A DNA stretch of 64,000 nucleotides from Arcicella lustrica (GCF_034930985.1 NZ_JAYGIM010000012.1:1-64000); one strand, 5' to 3'. Shown: positions 55,072-63,938, counted from the first letter of the stretch. Notes: generated by a model not told the origin, from the letters alone. Numbers and translations are program-made.

Positions 55072-56025
55072 TTATTGTGTCATTTTAATTAGTCCAAAAT
55101 TTGTTGCAATCCAAATAGTATTTCCTTCGGTTGCAATATCCCAAATATTGTTATTATGTATTCCTTCTCTAAAAAATAGAGGTTCAATTAAATTATTGGA
55201 CATTTTAATCAATCCATTATTTGTTGCCATCCATATAGTACCATTTTTATCAACTTCAATATCTCTAACCATATGATCAGGCACTTTTGAATTCAATTTA
55301 TTGAAATGAGTCCATTTATCATTTTCTAAGATGGAGAACCCCCCATTTCCAATTCCACCCCCATAGCCAATAAATAATTTATTATTATTATATTTTACGG
55401 CTCTTACTACAGAAAGTTGTAGTTCAGAGTTTTCAACATAATAAGATTTCCAATTCCCATTTGAATAAATTATAAGTCCTGAATTATGTCCTATTGCAAT
55501 TTCACCATTTTTATTTATGTCCATTGCCCTTACTGTAATTCCTTTTTCTGGAATTTGAACTTTTGACCAGAGAACTTTATTGTAACAAAAGACTCCATTT
55601 TCTCCCCCAAAATAAATATTACCATTTTTATCTTCAGCAAAGGCTATTGCTGATATATTAGATGTGGGGATTTCTTTTGTTGTGAAGACTGTCCACTTCT
55701 TTCCATCAAATTTGGCAATTTCAGAAACTGGATTTGAATATTTTAGCCAAATATTTCCCTTAGAATCTGTAAATATTGGTGTTACCGCTTCTCCTTTGAT
55801 GACTGAATTGTTTTTATTTAGATTAGTAAATTTACCATTCTTAAACTTAACTAAACCAAACTTTATGGTTCCCAAATATTTGGTTCCGTTTTTATCAACT
55901 GAAACTTCCCAAATATCATTATCAATAATAGTCGTGTTAGAAGTGTCAAAAAGTTCAGCAGTTTGACTAAAAGCAGAGATATTAAAAAGAATAATTGTTA
56001 CTATATTTATTGAAATTATTTTCAT
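55072..56025 (-). CDS. Secreted two-component-regulator-type beta-propeller protein
   Basis: The 317-residue protein has a signal peptide (ending AFSQ, residue 21) and about seven propeller repeats of the Reg_prop type: DKNGTKYLGT, DSKGNIWLKY, DKNGNIYFGGENGV, NKNGEIAIGHNSGL, DKNGTIWMATNNGL and GNTIWIATNFGL. In hybrid two-component systems such repeats form the periplasmic sensor; here no transmembrane, kinase or DNA-binding part follows, so it is a free propeller. Its AT-rich composition and isolated position fit an accessory gene. Function unknown. Confidence 0.85.
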   Translation of the reverse strand: MKIISINIVTIILFNISAFSQTAELFDTSNTTIIDNDIWEVSVDKNGTKYLGTIKFGLVKFKNGKFTNLNKNNSVIKGEAVTPIFTDSKGNIWLKYSNPVSEIAKFDGKKWTVFTTKEIPTSNISAIAFAEDKNGNIYFGGENGVFCYNKVLWSKVQIPEKGITVRAMDINKNGEIAIGHNSGLIIYSNGNWKSYYVENSELQLSVVRAVKYNNNKLFIGYGGGIGNGGFSILENDKWTHFNKLNSKVPDHMVRDIEVDKNGTIWMATNNGLIKMSNNLIEPLFFREGIHNNNIWDIATEGNTIWIATNFGLIKMTQ

Positions 56026-56118
56026 TATGTGTTACAACTATTTGAACCTTTGGAAAGAATTCTTTTACGATTGACTGGTAACGTCTTTTAGAAAATTACA
56101 AAGAACTAGATAACTAAT

Positions 56119-57324
56119 TTATTTGCTTATAATTATATCTAATTCATATTCTAATGGTTGATATAAATTTTTTCCAAAGATTTTAGCTTTTAATGTAATC
56201 TTGTCGTTTGTATATTCATCACTTACAAAAAGACGAATAGGGACTTTAAAGGCATCTTTTGGTACATGATGTTTGATGACATCTAAATCTTCAACTATTA
56301 TATAGTTTTCATTTGTTTCCTTAACTGAGGGATAATTGAATTTGTCCCATAATGGTTCAACATCCATATCATAAGGGAGTTGTCCCCAACTACTACTCGC
56401 AGACGGGGCTGAATAAATGGTATTTGCTACGATTAAACCATCAGATTTTTTTATATATACTTCTATAGAAGCATCCTCAATATATTCATTACTGCTATTT
56501 ATAATAGTCAAATTGATTTGATTTGCCTTTGTCTCAAATTGATAATATAAATCACTGTTCTTGTAATCCTTTTTCAGATTGAGTAAATTTTCATTTAATG
56601 TAGAAATACTTCTATTTTTATAAGAATCTAGTCCTAATATGGGTTTGTAACTATTTGAATATAAAAAAGCTAGTGAAGGAAAGTTTTCGTCTTTTGTTTT
56701 TTTTAACACTTCTTCTTTTTCTTTTATAATTTTAAGGATTTGATTTCTGGCATTATCCGAAGGGTATTCTAAATCAGATAATACAGGTATAAATATTTTC
56801 TTATCTTCAGAATCTTTAAATACTAAATTTACATTTTTACTAAAATCTTTTTGAGCAAATTTTTGCGAATAAAATAAATCTATATCTTTTCTTGTTATTC
56901 TTTCTTGGGAAGAACCTTTGCGAATAAAAGAATCACCTTCATTTAATGTTTTATGATTTTTTTTAAGCATGTAAGGAGGATTAATATTATTATGAATATG
57001 AAATATCCCTACCATTACAGATTGATATTTATAAGGATAATAGCTGAAATTTATCTCAGGTTCAACATTCTTATTAACTAATTGTTGATAAATTGCATCA
57101 TCAACAAACTCATCGCTAATACCTAAAATATCTCTTTCTCCATTTGATTTTAAATTTACTCCAACAATAATAAATTTATCTTCTTTGTTATTAACATTTG
57201 CCATTGCAATTATGTCTTTAATCAAATCGACATGTTTTTCTTTTCGATATTGCGTAGCTTTAAAATCCAAAACTGAACTTTCATTTTCAAATTCTATAAT
57301 GTAGTCAAAATCTTTCTCTTTCAT
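56119..57324 (-). CDS. AlbA_2 (Schlafen-type) domain protein with C-terminal Ig-like domain
   Basis: The N-terminal about 150 residues match the AlbA_2/Schlafen fold: ENESSVLDFKATQY near residue 13, IKDIIAMANVNN, KFIIVGVN, then EINFSYYPYKYQSVMVGIFHI and the FIRKGSSQERITRKDI strand that usually ends the domain. A helical linker (about residues 170-265, Lys-rich) leads to a C-terminal beta-sandwich region (NQINLTIINSSNEYIEDASIEVYI). Schlafen-type AlbA_2 domains occur in nucleases and nucleic-acid-binding proteins, some linked to defence; no ATPase motif is visible. A phage-defence or stress role is possible but unproven. Confidence 0.75.
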   Translation of the reverse strand: MKEKDFDYIIEFENESSVLDFKATQYRKEKHVDLIKDIIAMANVNNKEDKFIIVGVNLKSNGERDILGISDEFVDDAIYQQLVNKNVEPEINFSYYPYKYQSVMVGIFHIHNNINPPYMLKKNHKTLNEGDSFIRKGSSQERITRKDIDLFYSQKFAQKDFSKNVNLVFKDSEDKKIFIPVLSDLEYPSDNARNQILKIIKEKEEVLKKTKDENFPSLAFLYSNSYKPILGLDSYKNRSISTLNENLLNLKKDYKNSDLYYQFETKANQINLTIINSSNEYIEDASIEVYIKKSDGLIVANTIYSAPSASSSWGQLPYDMDVEPLWDKFNYPSVKETNENYIIVEDLDVIKHHVPKDAFKVPIRLFVSDEYTNDKITLKAKIFGKNLYQPLEYELDIIISK

Positions 57325-57565
57325 ATTTTATAATATATATGGTTTACATATCAATTCATTTCTATATTTTATTATCTAGAGGACTAAACTAACAGTTAAG
57401 ATATTTTTTTTTTAAAAATAAAGTTTAAACTTATCCTTTGTCTAAATCTTGATTTATCAAATAATTTTCGCTTTTACCGTCCTTGCTGATGAATTTTTAT
57501 CTAAAGGTAATGAGCTATCAATCCAAACTCATCAACCCTTCATTTGCTCATCTTGTAAAAGCAAA

Positions 57566-58021
57566 CTAAGGAAATCTAAATGCTAATATTCTTTTAAACC
57601 TTAGTTTTTTTCCATCTTGTGAAGCAGGAAACCATTCTGGAGAGGCATATAGTGCATTTATCACAGAACTTTCTAAACTCTTATCAGCATTATTATTTGG
57701 CAAAATCTGTATTGCTGAGATACATCCATTTTTTTCGATAATAACAGAACAAAGTATCATTACATCTTTGCTAACAGAGCCTACAAAATGTTTAAATACA
57801 TGTTGTTTTACATACCTATTCAGAGAATCCATCCCTTCATGAAATGTAGCAGGATATTGACTAGCCATATACACTAGCGTATCTGGATTTACGTCTTTTA
57901 AAGATTCCATAAATGATTTAATATCTATGATTCTGATAGTGTCTCCTTTTTGTGATAGAACATTATTTGAGAATAATAATGTAATAAAACATAGGTTGAA
58001 GAGTATAAGTGTATTTTTCAT
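57566..58021 (-). CDS. Exported protein with TonB C-terminal-like domain
   Basis: The 151-residue protein has a signal peptide (ending VLSQ, residue 24). The last about 95 residues resemble a TonB C-terminal domain: YPATFHEGMDSLNRYVKQHV, VIIEKNGCISAIQILP, LESSVINALYASPEWFPASQDGKKLRFKRILAFRF. There is no Pro-rich spacer or transmembrane anchor, so it is not a full TonB; in Bacteroidota such single-domain proteins are often loosely called energy transducers. Function unknown. Confidence 0.78.
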   Translation of the reverse strand: MKNTLILFNLCFITLLFSNNVLSQKGDTIRIIDIKSFMESLKDVNPDTLVYMASQYPATFHEGMDSLNRYVKQHVFKHFVGSVSKDVMILCSVIIEKNGCISAIQILPNNNADKSLESSVINALYASPEWFPASQDGKKLRFKRILAFRFP

Positions 58022-58182
58022 TTTTAAGTTTATTATGGTGTGATTTAAGTTAGCTATTCTTGATTAATAAACTATAGATATTGAGTTGTAAAACTAAATT
58101 TATCAATTAGTTAACTTTTAAGTATCATTTGTTACTAAAATGACACTTATCTAATAGGAAATAACAATCACAGTTAAAACGG

Positions 58183-58650
58183 TTAACTTTTTATCATCAA
58201 TGAACAAAACCAATTGTTTTCTAATGCTAAAAGAGTAATCATAAATAAGAGTAAACAAATATGAATGCAAGTGTAAATGTTATTTCTATTTAGGTAATCT
58301 TGATTACTATTTGCCTTACCAATTTTATTTTTTATTTTGTTGAATGAATTTTCATTGCTTTTACTAGCTAAATCTGCACGTTTTTGATGCATTTTAATAA
58401 ATGGACGGGTTTTATTTATAAAGATGATTGCTGCTAAATTTATAATACAAATAAGAACAATTAAATAATTAGTGTACTTCGGTAATCTATTATCTTCATT
58501 TAAAGAAAATACTATAATTACAGAACTCAATGTCAATACAAAATTGCAGAAGTTTTCCCTTTTAGTTTCAAGCTTATCTATTCTGTCATACTGGATTTGA
58601 TAAAATAATCTAAAGTTATCTTTATCCATTTTATATTTATTTTTTTTCAT
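58183..58650 (-). CDS. Membrane protein of unknown function, effector-like architecture
   Basis: The 155-residue protein has an N-terminal amphipathic segment (FYQIQYDRIDKLETKRENFC), a transmembrane pair (FVLTLSSVIIVFSL and YLIVLICIINLAAIIFI), a polar helical stretch and a final transmembrane helix (YTCIHICLLLFMITLLALE). The arrangement recalls small membrane effectors of the SLATT type found in bacterial defence and conflict systems, but I cannot assign it to a family from sequence alone. The frame may start at 58650 or at the internal Met 7 codons later (MDKDNFRL). Confidence 0.6.
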   Translation of the reverse strand: MKKNKYKMDKDNFRLFYQIQYDRIDKLETKRENFCNFVLTLSSVIIVFSLNEDNRLPKYTNYLIVLICIINLAAIIFINKTRPFIKMHQKRADLASKSNENSFNKIKNKIGKANSNQDYLNRNNIYTCIHICLLLFMITLLALENNWFCSLMIKS

Positions 58651-58878
58651 ATATCTCCCCTAGTTAGTATTTGTTTATCTATAATCTTAACTTAACAACC
58701 TCATCAATTAGTAGTTCTATTAAACTCTCATATTTCTCATGCTCATCTTTTTAAAGATAAGTCCAAATTAAAATAAAGGTAGATAAATTCCTAAGTTATC
58801 CTTTAAATAATATATTCCTTCCTATAAGGCAAAAAAAGCAATTTTTGAGGCTTTTTCTTAAGTTTCAAAACTTTTTGA
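58651..58878. other. AT-rich intergenic stretch
   Basis: No gene, clear promoter or terminator seen. It borders array D; the open frame continuing from the array into this stretch on the minus strand is judged incidental. Confidence 0.4.
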
Positions 58879-59152
58879 GCTGAGCTACATAGCAATTTTG
58901 TTTGTTTACAAAACTTTTTTGTTGACTTACAAAATTCTATTGTAAGCTTACAAAACTTTTTTGTTGACTTACAAAATTTCATTGTAAGCTTACAAAGCTT
59001 TTTTGTTGACTTACAAAATTTCATTGTAAGCTTACAAAACTTTTTTGTTGACTTACAAAATTCTATTGTAAGCTTACAAAACTTTTTTGTTGACTTACAA
59101 AATTTCATTGTAAGCTTACAAAATTGTTTTGTTGACTTACAAAAGTCTGATG
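58879..59152. repeat. 42-bp tandem repeat array D (about 6 units)
   Basis: GTTGACTTACAAAA recurs at 58921, 58963, 59005, 59047, 59089 and 59131, exactly 42 bp apart, with a degenerate copy before 58921. Each unit contains CTTACAAAA twice, 21 bp apart, and the perfect palindrome GTAAGCTTAC. On the minus strand the period gives heptad peptides (CKSTKKF/CKLTMKF), which I take as a by-product. It lies between divergent genes. The rest of 59153-59436 shows no gene. Confidence 0.95.
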
Positions 59153-59436
59153 CAGTGTTGTTATGAATCTATTAATGTGGTCATTAATAGATTATTAGTG
59201 TTAAATTTCTTTTGGTAGTCAACAAAAAATACTTGTTGAGTTACATCAAAATGGCTTCAAATAATTCAAATTTTACCGTATAATAAGTTTTTTGAAAAAA
59301 ATATAAAGCCTACTTGTTTTTGAAAAAGAAAATTTATTAATTTTAGAAAGCTGAGAGAGACTCATCTTTTTTGATGATTTGTGCAAGTATTCCTATTATA
59401 AGATTAAGAATTTACAACTATTTAATCCCCACCAAT

Positions 59437-60055
59437 ATGTCCACTGTAAAAGTGATTATTAGTTTTTCACGGCTCAGAGATGATGATATCGACACCAAGA
59501 GCCAAGCGATTATCGACAGTTTAACAGGAAACGCAGATTTTCCTAATCCCATTCCAACTTTAGCGGAAATTACAGCAAGCAGAAATGCTTACGTAGAAGC
59601 ATTGTCGGCAAATGAATTAGGAGGTAAGCAAGCAACACTCAGAAAAAACCTTGCTCGTAAAGACTTGGAAAAACAACTGGGTTTATTGGGTTTGTACGTA
59701 CAAGCCAATTGTAATGGTAGTGAATTAATTGCACTGGGTTCAGGTTTTGAAATTCAAAAAAGCAGAACTCCGATTGGTATCTTGGCTAAGCCAAGTAATT
59801 TTAAGGTTGAAAACGGACCATTAGCCGCTAGTTTGTATGCAAGTGTTGATAAAATAGAAGGGCGAAGTCGTATCTTTTTGAGATTACCAAAGCTCCTGTA
59901 ACGGAAGATAGTATATGGCAAGTAGAGTCATCAACTGCCAAAACGTTTTTGTTTGAAGATTTAGTAGCGGGTACACAATATGCCATCAAAGTAGCAGGCG
60001 TAGGTTCTAACCCTAAAAAGGTATTTTCAGATGTATTATATAGGTTTGCTCAATA
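59437..60055 (+). pseudogene. Fibronectin III-like protein gene with a one-base frameshift
   Basis: Reading from MSTVKVIISFSRLRDD, the first 140 codons give a helical N-terminal domain (EITASRNAYVEALSANELGG, LARKDLEKQLGLLGLYVQANC) followed by the start of a fibronectin-like domain (IGILAKPSNFKVENG). After GGG at 59860-59862 the frame shifts and stops at 59901. In the +1 frame the domain continues without interruption (YLFEITKAPVTED, IWQVESSTAKTFLFEDL, TQYAIKVAGVG, ending LYRFAQ) to the TAA at 60053-60055. One extra G (GGGG) would restore a full protein of about 206 residues. A true mutation, phase variation or a sequencing error are all possible. Confidence 0.8.
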
Positions 60056-60331
60056 AATGTTAAAGGTTGAAAGTGCTTACTCAGTGTTTCTTTTTATGAT
60101 TAGAGACACTGAGTTTTTTATGAGCATTGTTTTGTTTTTTGTTACCAAGCTTTTACATCAATAACTCATTATTAACAGTCTTCAAGACAATGAGTTATAG
60201 GACTAAGCTTATCAACTCGTTATACTATTCTGTTGATTTGTTGTTGCTGCTTGTCAAGTTGTAGATAATATCAAAGAGGGCGAAAAAACTAAATAAAAGT
60301 AGCTATCTAAATATTAATTATGTAGAAAACC

Positions 60332-61306
60332 TTAATAGTTTTCTACATAATTAATCACCTTCCAAGCAGACTTTTCAATGAATTTTACGATGGGATGTTT
60401 TTCTTTTGGAGGAATAGTATAAATGCCATAAGCTGGAATAATCCCTTTTAAATCGATAAAATGATTTTTGATTAATTCCGTTCTATATTCTTTAATAATT
60501 TGCTTCAAAGCCTTCTGGCTTCTATTTTTTGGTAATTTAAAATGCTTAGAAATTAATGTTGGTTTATCTGGATTGTAACCACTAAAATGAAAGAAAACCA
60601 ATGGCGTATTTTGGTTCACGAAGTACTTTCCATCAACGAAACTTAATTCACGCTCCTGTAAATTCCAATAAGCTATATTGAGCGAAGGATTATAATCTAC
60701 CAATACTTTTTCGTAAAAGACAGGTACAAAATTCAAACAAAGTTGGTCGGCTCCCATGCCTTTACAATAGTCGAGATAACCATATTTGTTTAAATGCGTT
60801 TGCCACCAATCTAAAAACTTCAAAGAATTTTCAGTACGCTTGAAAGCTATGAAACCCGCATTGTACAAACCTGCATTTAAGTATTGTTTTTCGTTCCAAC
60901 GTTCAGAAAGAGGAATGGCTTTCGTGATATGTGGTGTTAAAATAATATCATGTTCGTCAAGATTTTTTTCAATGCCAACAAGTGAATCATATAGATAAAT
61001 ATCTGTATCCAGATAAATCAATTTTTCTAAAGAAGGATAACTTTTTAGCAAATAAAAGGCAAAAATAGGTTTGAAAGCACAAGCCAATTCGATGATGCTA
61101 AATTTTTGACTATACTCTTCTAAAGCAGGAAAGTTGATACTTTCTACAGGAAGTATTTTGTATGGAATTGGGAAATTAACCTCAGGCATTTTATCGGTAA
61201 GACAAATGATTAATTCATAATCAGGATTTGTCTTTTTGATAGAATCACCCAGCGAAAAAGCTTGATATAAATAACTAGCAGTACAAACGGTATATATTAA
61301 TTTCAT
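60332..61306 (-). CDS. Glycosyltransferase, GT8-like (GT-A fold)
   Basis: The start at 61306 (MKLIYTVCTASYL) removes a non-conserved extension to 61366. A GT-A fold is indicated by the opening strand, the nucleotide-sugar DxD motif in LIYLDTDIYLYD, then LNAGLYNAGFIAFKR, GADQLCLNFVPVF and FFHFSGYNPDKP, a pattern seen in GT8-like transferases of surface polysaccharide loci. It follows the GT2 gene by 14 bp, so the two are cotranscribed and probably build the same glycan. Donor and acceptor are unknown. Confidence 0.82.
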   Translation of the reverse strand: MKLIYTVCTASYLYQAFSLGDSIKKTNPDYELIICLTDKMPEVNFPIPYKILPVESINFPALEEYSQKFSIIELACAFKPIFAFYLLKSYPSLEKLIYLDTDIYLYDSLVGIEKNLDEHDIILTPHITKAIPLSERWNEKQYLNAGLYNAGFIAFKRTENSLKFLDWWQTHLNKYGYLDYCKGMGADQLCLNFVPVFYEKVLVDYNPSLNIAYWNLQERELSFVDGKYFVNQNTPLVFFHFSGYNPDKPTLISKHFKLPKNRSQKALKQIIKEYRTELIKNHFIDLKGIIPAYGIYTIPPKEKHPIVKFIEKSAWKVINYVENY

Positions 61307-61320
61307 AAAAGAATTTTTCT

Positions 61321-62337
61321 TTACTCCAATACATCTCCTAAAGCAGCAATATAAGGTGCTTTCCAAGAAGCTTCTTGATCTTTATAACGATGATAAGCAC
61401 CAGCAAACAATAATTTCATCACAGGAAAAAGTCTAGCTAGATGAAAAACCGAAAGTTGAGCCCTAGTTTCATAAAAAGCAATAATTGCATCAATTTTTTT
61501 GAAATTATTATGGATGATTGGATTATTAGTTGCTTTTAAATAGGTTGATAATATGGTTTTTAAATAAATATATTCATCTCGTTTTTGAAGAAAAGGCGCA
61601 ATTTTCTCAGCTCTTGGACGAGCCAATCGTTCTTTCAAGGTCAAAACCTTTCCACCTTCAACAGCTCTTGTTCCTACTTGCTGTGCTTCGTGCTGACGAT
61701 AGGAAATTAAAGGTTTTTCAATTAACCCAATACCATTAAACATACAAGCAACCAAAGTAAGCCAACCGTCATGAATCATTGGTGGACGAAAAGTAGGAAA
61801 AGGTTGCGTAAATGAGAGTAATTCTTTTCTAAAAGCTAACATACAACCAGCTACTCTGTTGCCATGAAGCGTAATATCTAAAGCTTTATCTTGTTTCCAA
61901 GCTTCAATTTGTGGAGTAGCAAGACGCACTTTTTGCCAAAAGCGTTGTCCTAAATCTTTTCCATGTTTATCAACCAATGTTGCATCAGAGAAAACAGCAA
62001 GTTTTGTGGGGTTTTCTTCAAAAAAATTGTGGATAGTCGATAATTTGTCAGGATGCCAAATATCATCTTGGTCGCAAGGAGTAATGATATCGCTAGTACA
62101 AAGAGAAATGGCTTTTTCGAAGTTTTTAGCAACTTTCAGCGGTTCAATATTCCTGATAAAAGTAATATTGAGAGAGCTTTTAAATTCATTCACAATACTT
62201 TCTGTGTTATCAGTAGAGCAATCGTCCGTGATAATAATTTCATTCGGCAGAAGCTTTTGATTGACAATACTTTGGAGTTGTTCTCTTAAAAATTTAGATC
62301 CATTGTATGTACACAGAGCGATTGAAATGGTTTTCAA
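61321..62337 (-). CDS. Glycosyltransferase family 2 protein
   Basis: The N-terminal GT2 domain is clear: ISIALCTYNGSKFLREQLQSI, IIITDDCSTDNT, FEKAISLCTSDIITPCDQDDIWHPDKL (with the DxD-type QDD), then NRVAGCMLAFRKELL, and IHDGWLTLVACMFNGI with the catalytic-type acidic residue, and ISYRQHEAQQVG. Enzymes of this type (rhamnosyl- or galactosyltransferase-like) act in the cytoplasm on lipid-linked glycans. First gene of a two-gene minus-strand unit with the GT8-like gene. The specificity cannot be given. Confidence 0.92.
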   Translation of the reverse strand: MKTISIALCTYNGSKFLREQLQSIVNQKLLPNEIIITDDCSTDNTESIVNEFKSSLNITFIRNIEPLKVAKNFEKAISLCTSDIITPCDQDDIWHPDKLSTIHNFFEENPTKLAVFSDATLVDKHGKDLGQRFWQKVRLATPQIEAWKQDKALDITLHGNRVAGCMLAFRKELLSFTQPFPTFRPPMIHDGWLTLVACMFNGIGLIEKPLISYRQHEAQQVGTRAVEGGKVLTLKERLARPRAEKIAPFLQKRDEYIYLKTILSTYLKATNNPIIHNNFKKIDAIIAFYETRAQLSVFHLARLFPVMKLLFAGAYHRYKDQEASWKAPYIAALGDVLE

Positions 62338-62506
62338 ATTGTATGAAATTAGTCGGTAAAACTTTGTACGTGAATGAGTTTTGAGTTTAGAATGAATGCT
62401 GAGTAAACCTAGGTCGCTGTTTTAAATATTGCTAGAATACTTTTATGATACCTAATTAAAATATCTATTAAATTCACAATTCATCATTCACAACTCATCA
62501 CTCTAG

Positions 62507-62578
62507 TGACACCAGTGGGAATCGAACCCGCATCAAACGTTTAGGAAACGTCTATTCTATCCGTTGAACTATGGCGTC
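62507..62578 (-). tRNA. tRNA-Arg (anticodon CCT)
   Basis: The minus strand reads a full cloverleaf: acceptor GACGCCA paired with TGGTGTC (one G-T), anticodon stem GACGT/ACGTT around loop TTCCTAA (anticodon CCT, reads AGG), T-arm GCGGG-TTCGATT-CCCAC, and discriminator A. CCA is not encoded. It lies between hflX and the glycosyltransferase pair. Confidence 0.95.
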
Positions 62579-62675
62579 TTTGTTGAGCTTCCAAGAATTT
62601 ATTTCTTGAAAGCTCCGTCATTACAAATTTCTCTAAAAACTCTTTAATAATCAAGGTAAGCGATTAATATTCGCT

Positions 62676-63938
62676 TTACTCTTCTTCCTCTTCAAGTTCT
62701 TCGGTTGGATAATGTACTTCATTCAACCAATTTGGGAAAATAAGAATATGTTTTTCCTTGACAGCCTTTACAATTGTTTCTCTGAGTTCTTCGATATTTT
62801 CTTTTTGTTCAGCAGAAATGAAAACCGTTTGAGGCTGAGGATTATTCATGTAAGAATTCTTCAAGAAAGCGGTTACTTTTTCAATCCTACTTTGTTGATT
62901 TTCGGGTTCATTACCAGAACCAATTTCCCAGTCATTAATCACGATTTCTTCTGAAGAGAATAAATCAATTTTATTGAAGACTAAAATCGTTGGCTTGTCG
63001 GAAGCACCAATTTCTGTAAGCGTCGAGTTTACTACTTCGATATGCTCTTCATAATTTGGATGCGAAATATCAACGACGTGTAATAAAATATCTGCTTCAC
63101 GAACTTCATCTAAGGTCGATTTGAACGATTCAATCAACATCGTTGGTAATTTTCTGATGAAGCCTACCGTATCTGAAAGTAAGAACGGAATCGTATCAAA
63201 AGTTACTTTTCTTACTGTAGCATCAACCGTTGCGAAGAGTTTGTTTTCAGCAAATACTTCTGCTTTTGCTAATCTACGCATCAAAGTAGATTTACCAACG
63301 TTTGTATAACCTACTAAGGAAACACGCACCATTCTATCACGGTTTTTACGTTGAGTAAAAGCTTGTTTATCGATTTGCTTGAGCTTTTCTTTCAAGAAAA
63401 CAATTCTATCGTTGGCAATACGACGGTCAGTTTCTAATTCTTTTTCACCGGGTCCACGCATACCCACACCACCACGTTGTTTAGAAAGGTGGGTCCACAT
63501 TCTAGTTAATCTTGGCAAAATATATTGTTGTTGTGCCAATTCAACTTGAGTTTTTGCTTGAACGGTTTTAGCACGCATCGCAAAAATATTCAGAATCAAT
63601 AAACTACGATCTAGGATTTTTACTTCATGTTGGAACTTCGCAAATTCCGTTTCAATATTTCTGATTTGAACGGGCGAAAGATCATCATCAAAAATCACCA
63701 TGTCAACATCATTATCTACTACATAAGCGATGATGTCTTGCATTTTACCTTTTCCAACGTAAGTACGAGTATCAGGTTTTTCTAATTTTTGTGTGAAAGT
63801 ATATAGCGTATTGATTTGTGAAGTATCAGCCAAGAAAGCTAATTCATCTAAATATTCTTTGGTTTGTTCTGCTGTTTGTTTTTGTGTTTGTACAGCCACC
63901 AATACGGCTGTCTCTTTTACTTCTTCTGTAGTATGCAT
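62676..63938 (-). CDS. hflX: Ribosome-associated GTPase HflX
   Basis: The 420-residue protein has the HflX N-terminal domain (TYVGKGKMQDIIAYV, LSPVQIRNIE, DRSLLILNIFAMRA, AKTQVELAQQQYILPRL), the linker signature GGVGMRGPGEKELETDRR, and the G domain with G1 GYTNVGKST, G3 DTVGF, IRKLPTMLIESFKSTLDEV, and G4 NKID. HflX splits stalled 70S ribosomes during heat or antibiotic stress and binds the 50S subunit. The C-terminal acidic tail (EELEEEEE) is usual in Bacteroidota. The tRNA-Arg lies 97 bp beyond its stop. Confidence 0.97.
   Translation of the reverse strand: MHTTEEVKETAVLVAVQTQKQTAEQTKEYLDELAFLADTSQINTLYTFTQKLEKPDTRTYVGKGKMQDIIAYVVDNDVDMVIFDDDLSPVQIRNIETEFAKFQHEVKILDRSLLILNIFAMRAKTVQAKTQVELAQQQYILPRLTRMWTHLSKQRGGVGMRGPGEKELETDRRIANDRIVFLKEKLKQIDKQAFTQRKNRDRMVRVSLVGYTNVGKSTLMRRLAKAEVFAENKLFATVDATVRKVTFDTIPFLLSDTVGFIRKLPTMLIESFKSTLDEVREADILLHVVDISHPNYEEHIEVVNSTLTEIGASDKPTILVFNKIDLFSSEEIVINDWEIGSGNEPENQQSRIEKVTAFLKNSYMNNPQPQTVFISAEQKENIEELRETIVKAVKEKHILIFPNWLNEVHYPTEELEEEEE

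Noticed and set aside
54887..55276. 129-codon plus-strand frame
   Set aside because: Runs through the composite REP element and the antisense of the propeller gene.
58803..59108. 101-codon minus-strand frame with Cys-Lys heptads in array D
   Set aside because: Heptads mirror the 21-bp half-unit; no flanking non-repetitive protein sequence or export signal. Translation cannot be excluded without proteomics.
60056..60331. Possible gene remnant between the frameshifted gene and the glycosyltransferase
   Set aside because: No open frame of note and no similarity visible; only a weak hairpin-like stretch near 60100-60125.
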